From: Azolla pinnata | Taxonomy: Eukaryota > Streptophyta > Polypodiopsida > Salviniales > Salviniaceae | Direction: 5' to 3' | DNA: 44,506 nt | NCBI GenBank assembly: GCA_037176905.1 | Contig: JBBBWG010031687.1 | Coordinates: 1 to 44,506, forward strand | In this document: positions 28,025 through 38,620 of the stretch, one piece after another | Numbering within the stretch: the first letter of the stretch is position 1 | Layout of the letters: each line of letters begins with the position of its first letter | Translations under genes and position numbers: made by a program | The notes under the pieces: generated by a model | Database searches by the model: none | What the model saw: the letters and a program-made list of their open reading frames with translations, nothing else | What the model was told of the DNA's origin: nothing

Positions 28025-31000
28025 TTAGGTTGAATCTCCATTGTATATATCGATATACATAGAAGAATCTTCAATGTACTCTCTTAATTCTTGGTGCTCT
28101 TCCTCGGTAACATCAAGAGGAATTTTTAGTCGTAACTCCTCAAACTCTAAACTGTCCCTAGATTCCACGCTTTCTGTATCAATTAGATATTCTTCTTTTT
28201 CCTCCTGGTCTTCAATCTCTTCGTTAATGATTGCCAATGACTCATTTACCGCAGTCATGCTACAACGTAGGGTGTTTGAGTTACCATCTCTATCTATATG
28301 GCAAGAGTTTAGGGTTTCTGTTCTTGAGTCGAATATTTGCGTTCCTCGTAGGTTAATATGAATAATTTGCCACTATGAGCTCTCTGATGAGTTTAGATTT
28401 TTGTAAAAGAAAACTTGTTGAACATGCGTATGCAAACTATACAGTTCCTTAGATGCACGTAATAACTTCGTTGAATCTACTAACCAAAACCCTAAGAGCT
28501 CTCAATTCATTGTCGCACGAGAGCCTTTATACTTTGCTTGGAACCAACCAACTTTTATAATAACCTGCAACATCTATTTTATAGGAATTAGTGATAACCC
28601 TTAATTTAAATGAAATCACTCGTAAGTGGCTTCGAAAGAAATACATGTTTAAATACATGGAAGTTCAGTTCATAAATTGCTTGTATAACACTTGTGTATC
28701 CCAATTCATCTTCAATCATGTTTGTATCCTTACTACTTGAGCGTGATTGTTGCTCAAAAGATGCTACCACACATGAATCTTGTGTAGTGCGTAAGTCATC
28801 TAGTTTTTGGATACGTAGATGTTACCCATAGGCCCACATACATTATTAGCTCGCACCTAAATTAAAAAGGAAACATAATATACACATGATCAAGTCAAAG
28901 CTAATAGATCTGGTTATTTATTATACATTTCAAGTTTATAGATCATACTGTTCTATCGCAACCAATACTGAGCTCTAGTTGTTCTCTTGTAATTTGTTCC
29001 TTATTTTGTTGAGCTTGTTTTAATCTGTCTGGTATCCATTCAAGAAGTGTTAGTATTTTTCTAGCTTTTCCACTTCGCGGGCCCCTTACCTCACCTCTAA
29101 AATTGACCTTAAACTCGTCCAAAAACATGGTCATGCATTGTGAATTATTGATAATGAATGTGGTCACATTTTCTTTCTCTTCATTTGAAAGTCAAATCGG
29201 GGTTCCCTTTCCACAAAGAACTTCCTCTGTCATTGTAGTTGACGCATTATGCGTCCAACTGAGAGGTGCTTATTCATGTGCTCTTGGCAAATACTTAGAG
29301 AGGTAGTACATGCACTCATGGTGTAACCATCCTTGTCCTATAGATCCTTCAGGTCTTGCTCTTTGACGAACAAATCGCTTCAATACACACATGAATCTCT
29401 CCACCCAAAACATCCATCGTGTGTTAACCGCACCTAGAATTTCAATTTCCTCAACAAAATAAATTAGAAGATGTACTTGAATATAAAAAAATGATATTGG
29501 GAGTTCTTTTTCCATTAAACACACAAGCTCAATAACTTCCGTTTTGCGTTGTGGTATTTCACTTAGATGTATCTCCTTTGAAGAAATCCACCTGGTCAAT
29601 GAACCTAGTCGATATATAATGTCATGGATTGCTTGTGTCAAGCAACCATCAATGACAAGCGCCAAAACATGCTATAAAGAAAATATTGTTATGTTAGCGG
29701 TTTCCATATCAATATATCAAATAACAAAAAAAGATATTTTTAAATAAAAAATTAATTACCTTAAGGAAGTTATGTCAATCACGAGTTTTGAGCCCCAATA
29801 GTGTTGTGTCCTCGATCGTAAAAATATTACGTAAGGATACACCATGTCCTATAGGTGTTCTAATCGATCTTATCATAATATTAAGGATAGATATTTCTTT
29901 AGGTGTCAAAACCCAAGGTGCCTTAGGGTGCTCGATGTTTCCTGTTATGTTATTCTCTCTAGACCAAAGGTGTGGCTTCGAGTTATACTGCACCAACGAT
30001 GCTCTCGATGCATGAGGGTCTTTTAAGCCTATCAGATGTTTCCAAAGTGAGTGTACTACGTTCTTAAATATACGCTTAAGATCTAACAAATGATAAATTT
30101 TTAGGTGTCGCCAATACTCTACCGTGAACCATATAGACGTATTTGGTTCCATCCCTCTTTTGTTAGATGCACGACTACGTCTTTCATCATCACTATCACT
30201 TAGACTATCTGCATCTACATCAATCAAGGGTCCAATAGTCCATTTCCTATACCAATCTTGTGGAGTTTGACGTATGGGGGTTTTTCCTTTTTCTATTTTG
30301 CCATCGAAAAGACGAGCTTGAGATTTCATCCGTAAGGGATGATCCTCGGGCAAGAACCTCCTATGCCTAAGGTAAACATTTTTATTTAGGGACTTACAAT
30401 ATGTAGATCTCAACCAATCACCACATGGGGGGCATGCTTTATAACCTTTAGTCCCTAAATCTGAACAAAAACCATACGCAGGGTTTAGGGTTCACATGAA
30501 TTGTCCATGCCAGAATCCCACGTATCGTTACAGCTTGTTGGTCAACCGGTTTTGAAATATCAATCACATTTATACCTTTCCACAAATTCTTAAGGTCATC
30601 AATTTGAGGAGCTAAGTATACATTTATATCTTTAACTTGTCTTTTACCTGGGATTAATAAAGACAATATCAAGTTTTGCTTTTTTATTCTTAAATATGGT
30701 GGTAGATTATAATTTATTATAATAACCGGCCATGTTGACCATTTTGATGATTGCATCGAGAATGAATTTACCCCATCTAGACCCACTCCTAGTTTTAGGT
30801 TTTTAGGTTCAATTTTAAAGTCTAGCCACATTTGTTCTATATATTTAAATGCAAGACTGTCAGCTGGGACTCTTATGACATCGTCCTTACTAGAATTAGA
30901 AGAATTCCAGGTCATTAATTTAGCTAGTTCAAGAGTACGAAACATGTGCTCTATGCATGGACTTGATGAGAAGTGTAGTAATACTTTCCTAGGTATATTC

Positions 31001-31700
31001 TTATCTTTATAACGTGATGTTTTACAAATAGGACAAATTATAGACTTCTAATACTTACCTCGAAAAAGGATACAATCATTTTCACAAGCATGAATTGAGT
31101 TATAGTCGAGTCCAAGCTTGCTTATCACCTTCTTTGCCTTATCTCGCGATTTTGGAAGGATATTTCCTCGAGGAAGAAGTTTTGTTGAAAGTAAACTGCA
31201 AAAAGAAGAGAGCATTGTCAACAATATTGCATATATTTATATTAATTACATTATCAATATTAAATTTAAAAAGTTAGATCCTTACGATAATAAGGCTGTA
31301 AGTGAAACATTGCTCCAACCAAATTTACTTTGTAAGTTCAAGATTAATAGGCTTGAACTTAATCAAGATAAAGAACAACCAAAATAAAGCTTTTTGGTTG
31401 CCTCTGCTCGAAGGAACTGTTCGTGATTAGAAACATGGTGATGTACGTCCTCTAACCAATCATCTAACCACTCCTCCTTCCCATCGTCCTGCGTATCTTC
31501 TAAGGTGTTAGCTTCTTGTCAAGATGTTGCAGATGGGTCATGCATTTGTTCATGTCTTCGTCGACTATCGTAGGAATCTCGATCATGTTTACGGAGTACA
31601 CTCATATACTCATTAGGCAAAGGAAGATTAGGTTCATTGTTAATTATACGGTGATAGTCCATATCAATATCCCTAAAAATCTGTATTTAAATATAAAAAT
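28025..31700 (-). pseudogene. CACTA transposase, TNP2/DUF4218 family, decayed
   Basis: Reading leftward: start near 31661 (MDYHRIINNEPNLPLPNEY), the segment LILNLQSKFGWSNVSL (about 31340), LPRGNILPKSRDKAKKVISK and IHACENDCILFRG (31180-31050), CPICKTSRYK, the TNP2 core (30945-30448: LDGVNSFSMQSSKWSTWPV, NLPPYLRIKK), HRRFLPEDHPLRM (30413 on), the YRLGSLTRWISSKEIHLSE region and DUF4218 (29665-29270: ELPISFFYIQVHLLIYF, RFVRQRARPEGSI), then a spacer (29167-28943) and an acidic tail (28258-28025). The enzyme cuts and joins CACTA ends. It contains several in-frame stops; some gaps may be introns. The domain order is complete, so loss is recent enough to read. Confidence 0.88.
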
Positions 31701-31786
31701 AAACAAACACCAAAATAGAATTATTATAAAAAGATTGACATTTATATAAAAAGTGTCATACAAATCAACTACAAAATAGATTGGCA

Positions 31787-32563
31787 TTAGATTGGAGCTT
31801 GATCTTGTTTACGCCAAGGATCATTAACTATAAATTCTTCTCTAACACGTAACGATCTAATAGCAGCTACTAAAATATAGATCGGCACATCCTAAGTCAT
31901 ATGCTTAGTAATATGACTATTACTACATTCTATAAACACACAATTTGTGTAATGGTTTCTCCCTCGACTACTATTAATTAATCCTGCTATATTTCCTTGT
32001 TTATAAGGTCTTCCATCAAAATATATCCTCTCGTCGAAGACACGAGCCCTATTTCCTTCAGTCATAGATGCGGCATTTGCACATAGTCCATAAGTTGTCA
32101 TACTCCTTATGTACCGTACTAGTCGATGCCATGTTGACCAACTGTACATAGGACCAAAGAATGACATCAATGTAACCTCTGAATGTGGGGGAACATGTAT
32201 GTCTTGAGCGACAAATAGGCCTCAACTAGCTTGTTGAGAGATTGTAGATGGAGCTATTATATATCGTTTACCCCAGAAGCTAAAAAATTCACCATCTTGT
32301 GGCATTGAGGTGCTACTTGGCCAACCCCCATAAGCTTGTCGATCATATGTACGAATCAATGGCCTTAGTTTTGCTGGAAGAGGATAATCCTCGGATATCT
32401 CTGTCTCAAGACCGGGGCACATGGAACGACACATCACAGATCGTTCCAACACTCCCAAAGCTTGCCTAGCTCTAGAGACTCTTCTATGTGGCAAATATTA
32501 ATTAATTTCATTTTCATCATCATCATTCTCCTCCTCTTGAGGATATGTAACTATGTTCCCCTA
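31787..32563 (-). pseudogene. SET-domain-like protein fragment carried by the CACTA element
   Basis: One reading frame runs from about 32563 to the TAA at 31787-31789, interrupted by TAA near 32507, TGA at 32222-32224 and TAG at 31889-31891. It shows, in the right order for a SET domain, GLFVAQDI (32221 on), then LMSFFGPMYSWSTW, a middle region, GNIAGLINSS with NHYTNC (31996-31940; compare the family's GN.ARFINHSC.PNC) and REEFIVND (near 31830; compare GEEL..DY). SET domains transfer methyl groups to lysines, often on histones. Asn-His of the canonical core is changed, so activity is doubtful even without the stops. It lies between a zinc-finger-like exon and the TNP2 core. The assignment rests on motif order seen by eye. 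Confidence 0.6.
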
Positions 32564-32632
32564 TAGATTAGTTCACATGAAATCACTTATAATATTTAGG
32601 GATATAATATAATATAACCATTCTAAATTGTG

Positions 32633-32842
32633 TCATATAATATATATAATTGGAAAGCAAGAGATAGTTAGCATTGGTTGATCACCACGTGAATTGGAAG
32701 GTGGGGCACTAGGATATAGTCCGTTTCTTATTTGATGTTCATTTACTATATCCAAGGGTCTTCTGAATGTATCTCGACACAAACAACACCAACATATTAT
32801 ATTTTTCGATGTCGGATCTGGGTCATCCAATCTTTGTCTCAT
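32633..32842 (-). pseudogene. Transposase-associated zinc-finger-like exon
   Basis: The frame (MRQRLDDPDPTSKNIICWCCLC ... DIVNEHQIRNGLYP, coding to about 32686 before a GT donor) has the C-x-C-x2-C ... V-x2-H-x4-G-x pattern of the domain found at the N-terminus of many CACTA transposases. It might be exon 1 of the transposase or of the SET-like reading frame that follows. A possible acceptor (CTATAG) lies at 32561-32566. Confidence 0.5.
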
Positions 32843-33008
32843 CCTTGTTGTGTATTAAAGTAGTGATCGGCGCGGATTGAAGGAGGGAAATGAGGAGGAG
32901 GTGGAGTGGGGTCCATGATGATGAATCTGAATCTGAATCTGCAAATTTGAAAATATATCAATCTCAAATCTAGTAATATCTTAATGGTATGTTTTTCTTT
33001 TTCTAACA

Positions 33009-33683
33009 GGAGATATACGAAATCAGGAAAGAGTGTTACAAGGCCAGTTGCACTTCAAAAAAGTAATTCGGCTTGTTTCCGGAAAGAGACACGGTTAAAT
33101 GTGTAGGCTTCGCAACAAAAGGTATTATTTCTTTTATATTAATTAATTATTGAAAGTTTCAAATTTTACTGAGAAATAATTAACATGTCATTTTTTAACT
33201 AGGTGGCAGCGGCTATCGGATATGTCAAGGGCGCGTTTCTAGACTCAGAAGTGGAGGCATCAAAGGATTTAGGGCACAATTTGTATGTATAATGATTATA
33301 AAATTCTAACATTCTAGAAATATATTTTTTTTCTTTAAGTCTCTAAATTTGTTATATTTATTATACTGAGAAAAGACTATGGACGTGCTCCTACTGCCGA
33401 GGAACAGAAAATAGCCACGTACAATGGCTACAAATTTTTGACCTCCCAATTTCCTCCACCTAATTTAAAGGTATTTCTATTGTATATTAAAATTTTAAAT
33501 GAATTCTACTTTATAATTATGTTTTTTGTTTTTCTAACTATATAATAGGAAATTTATGGCCATGATTGTGTGGAGGAGGTTGAAAGAGAAAAACGTATTG
33601 GAGCAGGAATCCCTGATACAAGTATTGGGATTACTTCAGACGGGAATCATACCTCTCTCAATGAGGATGAGAGAGATGCATGA
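33009..33683 (+). pseudogene. Four exon-like segments of an unrecognised plus-strand gene
   Basis: The segments are 33009-33121, 33203-33282, 33371-33470 and 33549-33683 (stop TGA). Each junction has AG and GT signals, the best being TTTTTCTAACAG before 33009. The reading frame is kept across all three junctions (ending ... IGYVKGAFLDSEVEASK | KDYGRAPTAEEQKIATYNGY | EIYGHDCVEEVEREKRIGAG ...), with a single TAG inside the first segment. No domain is recognised. It might be the 3' part of a CACTA accessory protein. Confidence 0.45.
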
Positions 33684-33738
33684 GAGAGATGCATTTTGTA
33701 CTCACATCAATGTTTTGTAAACATTTAAACCAATATTT

Positions 33739-34040
33739 ATGATACATTTAAGCCCTTTAAATAATTTTGTATGATATTTAACAATCGGTTATAGTAAAAA
33801 GTTATCAGTTTGTTTTAATGACCTAACAATTTGTGTTGATTTGTTGAGGGAGATCACACGAAGTTAAGGAAGAACTGGAGCCCAAAATCGAGGGAGAGCA
33901 TGAATCAATCAAGAGTTCTTCACTTTCTTAGAATATAGGTATTATGATCTCAATATATATATACGATTAGATATAGGGCTAGGAAGATAACAAACTAGGA
34001 AAAAAATTGATTATATTCGATGTGTATGTTTGTTAAGAGG
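33739..34040. repeat. Segment shared (inverted) with 44190-44506
   Basis: The reverse complement of 44190-44506 aligns here with scattered substitutions and an indel of about 18 bp near 33745-33765. It shows that the element starting at 38249 is a second copy of this CACTA family in inverse orientation. Confidence 0.85.
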
Positions 34041-34487
34041 AAGAGCACGAGAGATAACAAGACCACGAGAGATGGCAAGAGCACGAGAGAGCACGAGAGA
34101 TAGCAAGAGCACGAGAGAGCATGAGAGAGAGAAAAAATGAGGGTGTGATTAGTGAGTGAGGGCGATTATAAACGGGTCGGGTAGGGTCGGTTCAGGAAAA
34201 CAACGACTTTTTTTAGCTGTTATAGAACGTCACTAACAGAAACATAACGGCATCGCTGACAGCGTCACTAATAGCATCGCTAACAGCGTCCCTGCACGAC
34301 ACATAAAATTGCGTTGCTAAAGGTGTCGCTTAGCGACATGTGTGTTGGCGTCGCTTAGCGACGAGTCAGTTTGCGTCACTAAATTGCGTAGCTAATTGCA
34401 TCACCAAGCGAAGTTCATTTGCGACGCCAAAAGCGATGCCTTCAGCGAAGAGTTTTGGCGTCGCTAATGGCCAGATCTGTAGTAGTC
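34041..34487. repeat. Right subterminal repeats of the CACTA element
   Basis: A GAGAGCACGAGA-type repeat (34040-34130) is followed by an array of GCGTCGCTTA / TTAGCGACGC motifs (34220-34470) running to the terminus. The same two blocks occur in mirror order at 38265-38800 in the second copy. Confidence 0.8.
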
Positions 34488-34559
34488 ATGACAGAGGTCA
34501 AGGCAAGTATCACAAACCCCTCCCATGAACCCAAAAGGACAAATTTAGGTCGTTTTACA

Positions 34560-35760
34560 TTTCGGGATAACATTTTGTTTTGAGATAATCTTTTGTATGT
34601 CCCGGATAGACCATGTCAGACCAAGGTTCTCCAAGAATGTCACAATGATCCATTGGCCGGTCATTTTGGGGTTTCGAAAACCTTAGAGCTAGTCTTTCAC
34701 GGGTATTAGTGGCCACAACCATGGAAATTGGTCAAAGAGTTCGTCAAATCTTGCGGCACGTGAGCTCACGCCGAAGCAGCTCATCATCGACCATATGGCC
34801 TCTTTCAACCACTCCCAGTCCCCAATAGGCCTTGGGCCTCTCTCTCCATGGATTTCATCACTGACCTTCCTGTTATTAGTGGCTACGACTCAATGTTTGT
34901 CATGGTTGATCGTTTCACCAAGATGGCCCATTTCACTCCTTGTGCCAAAACTATTTCCGGAGACGAGGCAGCTGATTTATTCTTCGAAAATGTTGTTCAA
35001 CTACATGGGCTCGTAGACGATATCACTTTTGATCGAGGACCACAATTCATTTCTCATTTCTTGCAGCGCCTCCAGCAAACTTTGTGTTGTACTATTAATT
35101 TTTCTTCAGTCTATCATCCCCAAACCGATGGAAAAACGAAGGGGGTTTACCAAATCTTGGAACAGTACTTGCCGAGTTCACCTATAACAACTCTTTGCAT
35201 GTGTCTATGAGTGTTACTCCATTTTTCACAAACTACGGTCTCCACCTCCGTTTCAACATTTCTCTTCCCTCTGATTCCATCAATCCTTCTGCAGAGGCCC
35301 AGGTATGTCTCTTGGAGAATGTACATCGCGACTTTTCCTTGGAGCTTACCCTTGCAAGTGAACGCTACAAGATGCAGCCCATCCGTCTTCGCTTAGATTC
35401 CCCATGGTTCGAGGTAGGTGACTTCGTTTGGCTTCTCCGTCGAAATATTAGCACAACTCTTCCTTGTCCGAAGCTAGATTACAAGAAGTTAGGCCCTTTC
35501 GGAGTCATCAGAAAAATAGGGCCCATGACTATCCACGTAAAGTTACCATCCCTCTTTCGAATTCATAATGTATTTCATGTCTCTTTTCTTGAACCTCATC
35601 ATCTCTCTAATATCCCCGATAGACACCCTTCTGCTCCACCACCCATCCAACTCTCAACTGACAAATAATATGAGGTCGGCCAAATTCTTGACTCTCGTCT
35701 CTTCTGTCGCAAGCTACAATACCTGGTCCTTTGGAAAGGATACTCTATCTTAGAAGCAAC
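34560..35760 (+). pseudogene. B2 integrase and chromodomain
   Basis: The zinc finger His pair (ECHND, AGHFG, near 34640-34665) is present. One Cys is kept (KSCGT) but the codon of the partner Cys is a TGA near 34760. The core (34848-35210) keeps the two Asp (MVDRFTK; FDRGPQF) but the catalytic Glu is Lys (TDGKTKGVYQ). A frame change follows, then the GPY/F region (35195-35600) and a chromodomain split by another frame change ([21 protein letters not shown], 35670-35765). It is not functional. Confidence 0.88.
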
Positions 35761-35774
35761 ATGGGAGTCGGCAC

Positions 35775-35797
35775 TTCTGGAACTTTCTAGAAGCCTC
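35775..35797 (+). promoter_or_regulatory. Heat-shock element in the B2 LTR
   Basis: TTC 35775, GAA 35780, TTC 35785 and GAA 35790 are perfect and at exact 5-bp spacing; CTC 35795 is a one-mismatch fifth unit. The TATA box is about 60 bp downstream. Confidence 0.8.
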
Positions 35798-35857
35798 TAC
35801 ATGCATATCTGCCGTACATGCAAGACCCTCTTGTGGCTTAGAGGAGTCAGGGAACTG

Positions 35858-35865
35858 TATAAATA
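35858..35865 (+). promoter_or_regulatory. TATA box of the B2 LTR
   Basis: TATAAATA, conserved in position in both B1 LTRs. Confidence 0.75.
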
Positions 35866-36048
35866 CAGGGGGGTTCACCTTGATCCCAATCACGGTGAAC
35901 AACACTAGCAATAATCAGCTTCATCTATATTCTTCCTAGTTATCTCCTCTGCTCTAGCGTAGCTTTATCTACTCTGTCGTAGCTCTGTCTACTCTTTTGT
36001 CTCTGTCCATGAAAATTTGTTTACCTTCCCATTTCCCCAGCCTCGTCA

Positions 36049-36560
36049 TGTCGAGTCCTACCGAGAGATTCAATCAGCTTATGGAAGCCATGCATCAAGT
36101 TCAACTTGAGAATAACGACCTTCGAGAGTCGCTATAGAATCTTCAAGGAGGAATTCCAATGGAACTCGAGGATAAAAACCAACGCTCCTCCAGGATCAAC
36201 AAATATTCCCCATGTAGCGTTTGCTCCCTCACAAACCCTTTCTCCAACTCTTCATCCCACTACAAGCTTGGAGCCCAAGCTTGGAGCCCAAGCGAGAACC
36301 CCTTCGACAACGTTATCCAATGACCCGGTGCCAATGGAAATTGAACGAGCTCAAGCCGCACTCACCGAGGCTGAAACAAGGTTTCGATGAACCAACGGGT
36401 TGTGTCTATATTGTGGTGTCTCCACCCATTTCATCCGTTTCTGCCCAGTAAAAAATGACCGGCGACAATTTTCTATGACTAGACAGCCCAATACCCGGAA
36501 AACAAAGGTGTCCAACTACAGTAGGAGCTATGCGGTTGGACAACGCGAATTCATGTCGCT
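36049..36560 (+). pseudogene. B2 gag remnant with CCHC knuckle
   Basis: ATG 36049 opens a short frame (MSSPTERFNQLMEAMHQVQL) that stops after about 30 codons. A Pro/Ser/Thr-rich part follows in other frames, then a perfect zinc knuckle C-x2-C-x4-H-x4-C (CLYCGVSTHFIRFC, 36400-36441) and a basic tail. As in B1, the capsid domain is missing, so both copies derive from, or independently suffered, the same loss. Confidence 0.75.
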
Positions 36561-37075
36561 CCCAAATTTCCGCTACATGTACTGATGATTTTTCCTTCCC
36601 GGTAAGCATTCATTACAAGGCAACTTCAATTGAGTCTTTAGCAGTTCTCAATTCTGGGGCAACCACATGTTTTATGGATGAAAAGTTCGTCTATAAGCAT
36701 AAATTTCCGGTCGTTCGGTTGTCTAAGCCAATTCCAATGGAAGCTATCGATGGGCATATTCTTTCCTCTGGCGCAGTTATAGAAACCACTGGTCCACTCC
36801 TCTTCCAACACGGGGATCACCGAGAGGTCCTGAACTTCTACATCATCACTTCACCCCGACACACAATCATACTTGGTTTGTCCTGGCTGAAGGCACATAA
36901 CCCAACTATCGATTGGTGTAATCACTTGATTACTTTTAAATCGCAACCTCGCCCGCCGAAGATTTCAGGACAATGGGCCGAATCAGTTTCCGGCGCTCAA
37001 CTCTCTATTCGAGGCGGAAACAGCTCCCAAGTCGGATGGTCAGGTCCCAATCATAGTGAAAGTGATCATGTATGA
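36530..37075 (+). pseudogene. B2 aspartic protease and linker
   Basis: A 181-codon open frame with the active site LNSGATTCFMD (Asp of the D-S-G motif changed to Asn), the flap (SSGAVIETTGPLLF) and the closing ILGLSWLKAHNPTIDW. It is the best-preserved protease in the family here, but the lost catalytic Asp makes it inactive. The frame begins upstream of the domain in gag sequence. Confidence 0.85.
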
Positions 37076-37355
37076 TGCTCCAGATCCAGCACTCCAATTC
37101 CTATGCAAACAACTATCAACTCATTGTCATCGAAGTATGAGGACTTTCAGGACGTGTTCGAGAAAAAGAATGTGGATCGCTTGCCCAAACATCGACCCTA
37201 TGACTGTCCAATCGACTTGCAAGAAGGTGCCAGTCCCCCTTTGGCCCAATATATGGGTTGTCCGAACTAGAGCTTTAGGGACTTCTGACTTATCTCAATG
37301 AGAACCTTGAAAAGGGATTTATTCAACCTTCCAAATCGGCAGCAGGAGCGCCAAT
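37075..37355 (+). pseudogene. B2 pre-RT linker and RT start (truncated)
   Basis: The segment matches the family linker (STPIPMQT, SSKYEDFQDVFEKKNVD) and the QPSKSAAGAPI start of RT in shifted frames, then stops at 37355 where unrelated orientation begins. No RT catalytic box is present. Confidence 0.75.
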
Positions 37356-37366
37356 AAACTATCACT

Positions 37367-37453
37367 GACAGAGACAGAAGAGTAGACAGATTTGAGACAG
37401 ATACAGAAGAGTAGACAGAGTTGGGACAGAGAAGGAAGAGTAGACAGAGCTAT
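37367..37453. repeat. Three tandem copies of a 29-bp LTR-edge unit
   Basis: GACAGA.A..GAAGAGTAGACAG units start at 37367, 37396 and 37425. A single copy of this unit forms the inner edge of the family-B LTR at 14752. Confidence 0.85.
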
Positions 37454-38248
37454 GCCAGAGCAAAGGAGATAACTAGGAAGAAGATAGATGAAGCTAGCTA
37501 TTGATTCTGTAACTGGTGCTGTTCACCTTGATGTCGCTTGTTCCTCCTGCGAAGCTCAAAAAGTCGGTTGTCACAACTGACTGCTTGTGTGATGGCTTGC
37601 GACAAAGAAGTAGGATTTTTAACATCGCTTCGAAGGCACCGAGAAAAATGGTTGTAGAGTGCTTGGTCCTCCCACTAAATATCACATGCTAATTGTTAAG
37701 ATTCAGAGGCATAGACGGACACCGGACGCATACCTTGATGTAATGAATAATAGAGTTTGGTGATGGCTGTTCGACATCATTCGTATCCCCAAATGTTGCT
37801 TTGAATTCTGCCAAAAAGGCAAGAAAGTTACGTAAAAGTGGTGATGATGTTTCGACCAATGGTGTGTACCAGGCTTGCGCCGCTCCTAACAGGAGGGTCC
37901 CAATGAAACCAACTTGAAGAAAGTCATCTGAATATCATTGAGGATGTAGCTAGAAAATAAGGTTGATCTAATTTATGAAGCCTCGGAACAGGAGGCGCCG
38001 CCAAAAATTAGAAATAAATTGTGGTCCTCGATCAAAAGTGATATCTTCCGGGAGTCCATGTAGTCGAACCACGTTTTGTAAAAACAAGTTAGTTCCGGAG
38101 ATGGTTTTGGCACAAGGAGCCAAATGGGCCATCTTGGTGAAGTGATCGACCATGACTAACACCAAGTCGTAGCCACCAACAACGGGAAGATCAGTGATGA
38201 AATCCATGGAGAGAGACGCCCAAGGCCAGTTGGGGACTAGAAACAGTT
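37425..38248 (-). mobile_element. Element B3: scrambled family-B copy
   Basis: It is made of three minus-strand pieces: an LTR fragment to 37532, a gag capsid piece (37533 to about 37985, matching the element A gag pattern at 15530-15930) and an integrase core (about 37985-38248: SMDFITDLPVVGGYD, VDHFTKMAHL, DITFDRGPQFISNF). The order LTR-gag-integrase is not that of an intact element. The LTR-gag join falls on CACCTTGAT, which both parents contain. The second CACTA element is inserted at 38249. Confidence 0.75.
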
Positions 38249-38620
38249 CACTACTACATATCTGGCCATTAGCGACGCCAAAATTTGTCGCTAATATCAT
38301 CGTTGTCGGCGTCGCTAATGAACTTCGCTTGGCGACGCAATTAGCAACACGAGTTAGCGACATAGTTAGCGACCCAATCTGGCACGTCGCTTAACGACAC
38401 CCTTAGCGACGCTGTTAGCGACACAGTTAAGCGACGCTGTTAGCAATCTGGCACGTCGCTGAGTGAAGCCCTTAGCGATGCCATTTTATGCAGTTAGCGA
38501 CGCTGTTAGCGACACAGTTAGCGACACAGTCAGCGACGCCATTTTATGTGTCGTGTAGCAACACATGTAACAACGTTGCTGTTTAGTCGTTATGCGTCGC
38601 TTAGTGACGTTCTGTAACGG
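38249..38620. repeat. Subterminal repeats of the second CACTA element
   Basis: More than fifteen TTAGCGACGC/GCGTCGCTAA-type motifs occur in both orientations, in places as a direct series (GTTAGCGACACA). They are expected transposase-complex binding sites. Confidence 0.8.

Larger units (their letters stand above)
23253..34487 (-). mobile_element. CACTA (En/Spm-type) DNA transposon, 11.2 kb
   Basis: It starts CACTACAACA (23253) and ends TGTAGTAGTC (34487), the inverted termini of the CACTA superfamily with the last base changed. It is flanked by a 3-bp ATG duplication (23250-23252 and 34488-34490). Sequence outside the two ends joins into one continuous piece of element B, which proves the insertion. 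It has GCGACG-type subterminal repeats at both ends, a minus-strand TNP2 transposase, plus-strand spliced genes and a SET-like region. A second copy in inverse orientation begins at 38249. Confidence 0.9.
35775..36010 (+). mobile_element. Family B LTR, 5' truncated
   Basis: It matches the inner two thirds of the B1 LTRs: heat-shock element, TATA, GTTCACCTTGAT and the AGTTATCTCC...CTCTGTCTACTC block. The first ~110 bp of the LTR (TGTAAATGGG and the tRNA-like block) is missing: the chromodomain runs straight into U3 at about 35770. Confidence 0.8.
34488..37355 (+). mobile_element. Element B2: chromovirus with integrase-chromodomain before and gag-protease after one LTR
   Basis: The order integrase, chromodomain, LTR, gag, protease, RT start is what two tandem head-to-tail copies sharing one LTR would give, with outer parts lost. 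The left part continues across the CACTA insertion at 23218-23252. It ends at about 37355 in the RT linker, where it abuts a minus-strand family-B LTR piece. Confidence 0.8.

Noticed and set aside
37367..37453. CRISPR-like spaced repeats
   Set aside because: Three 29-bp units are direct tandem copies of an LTR edge with 6-bp variable parts, in a plant nuclear context.
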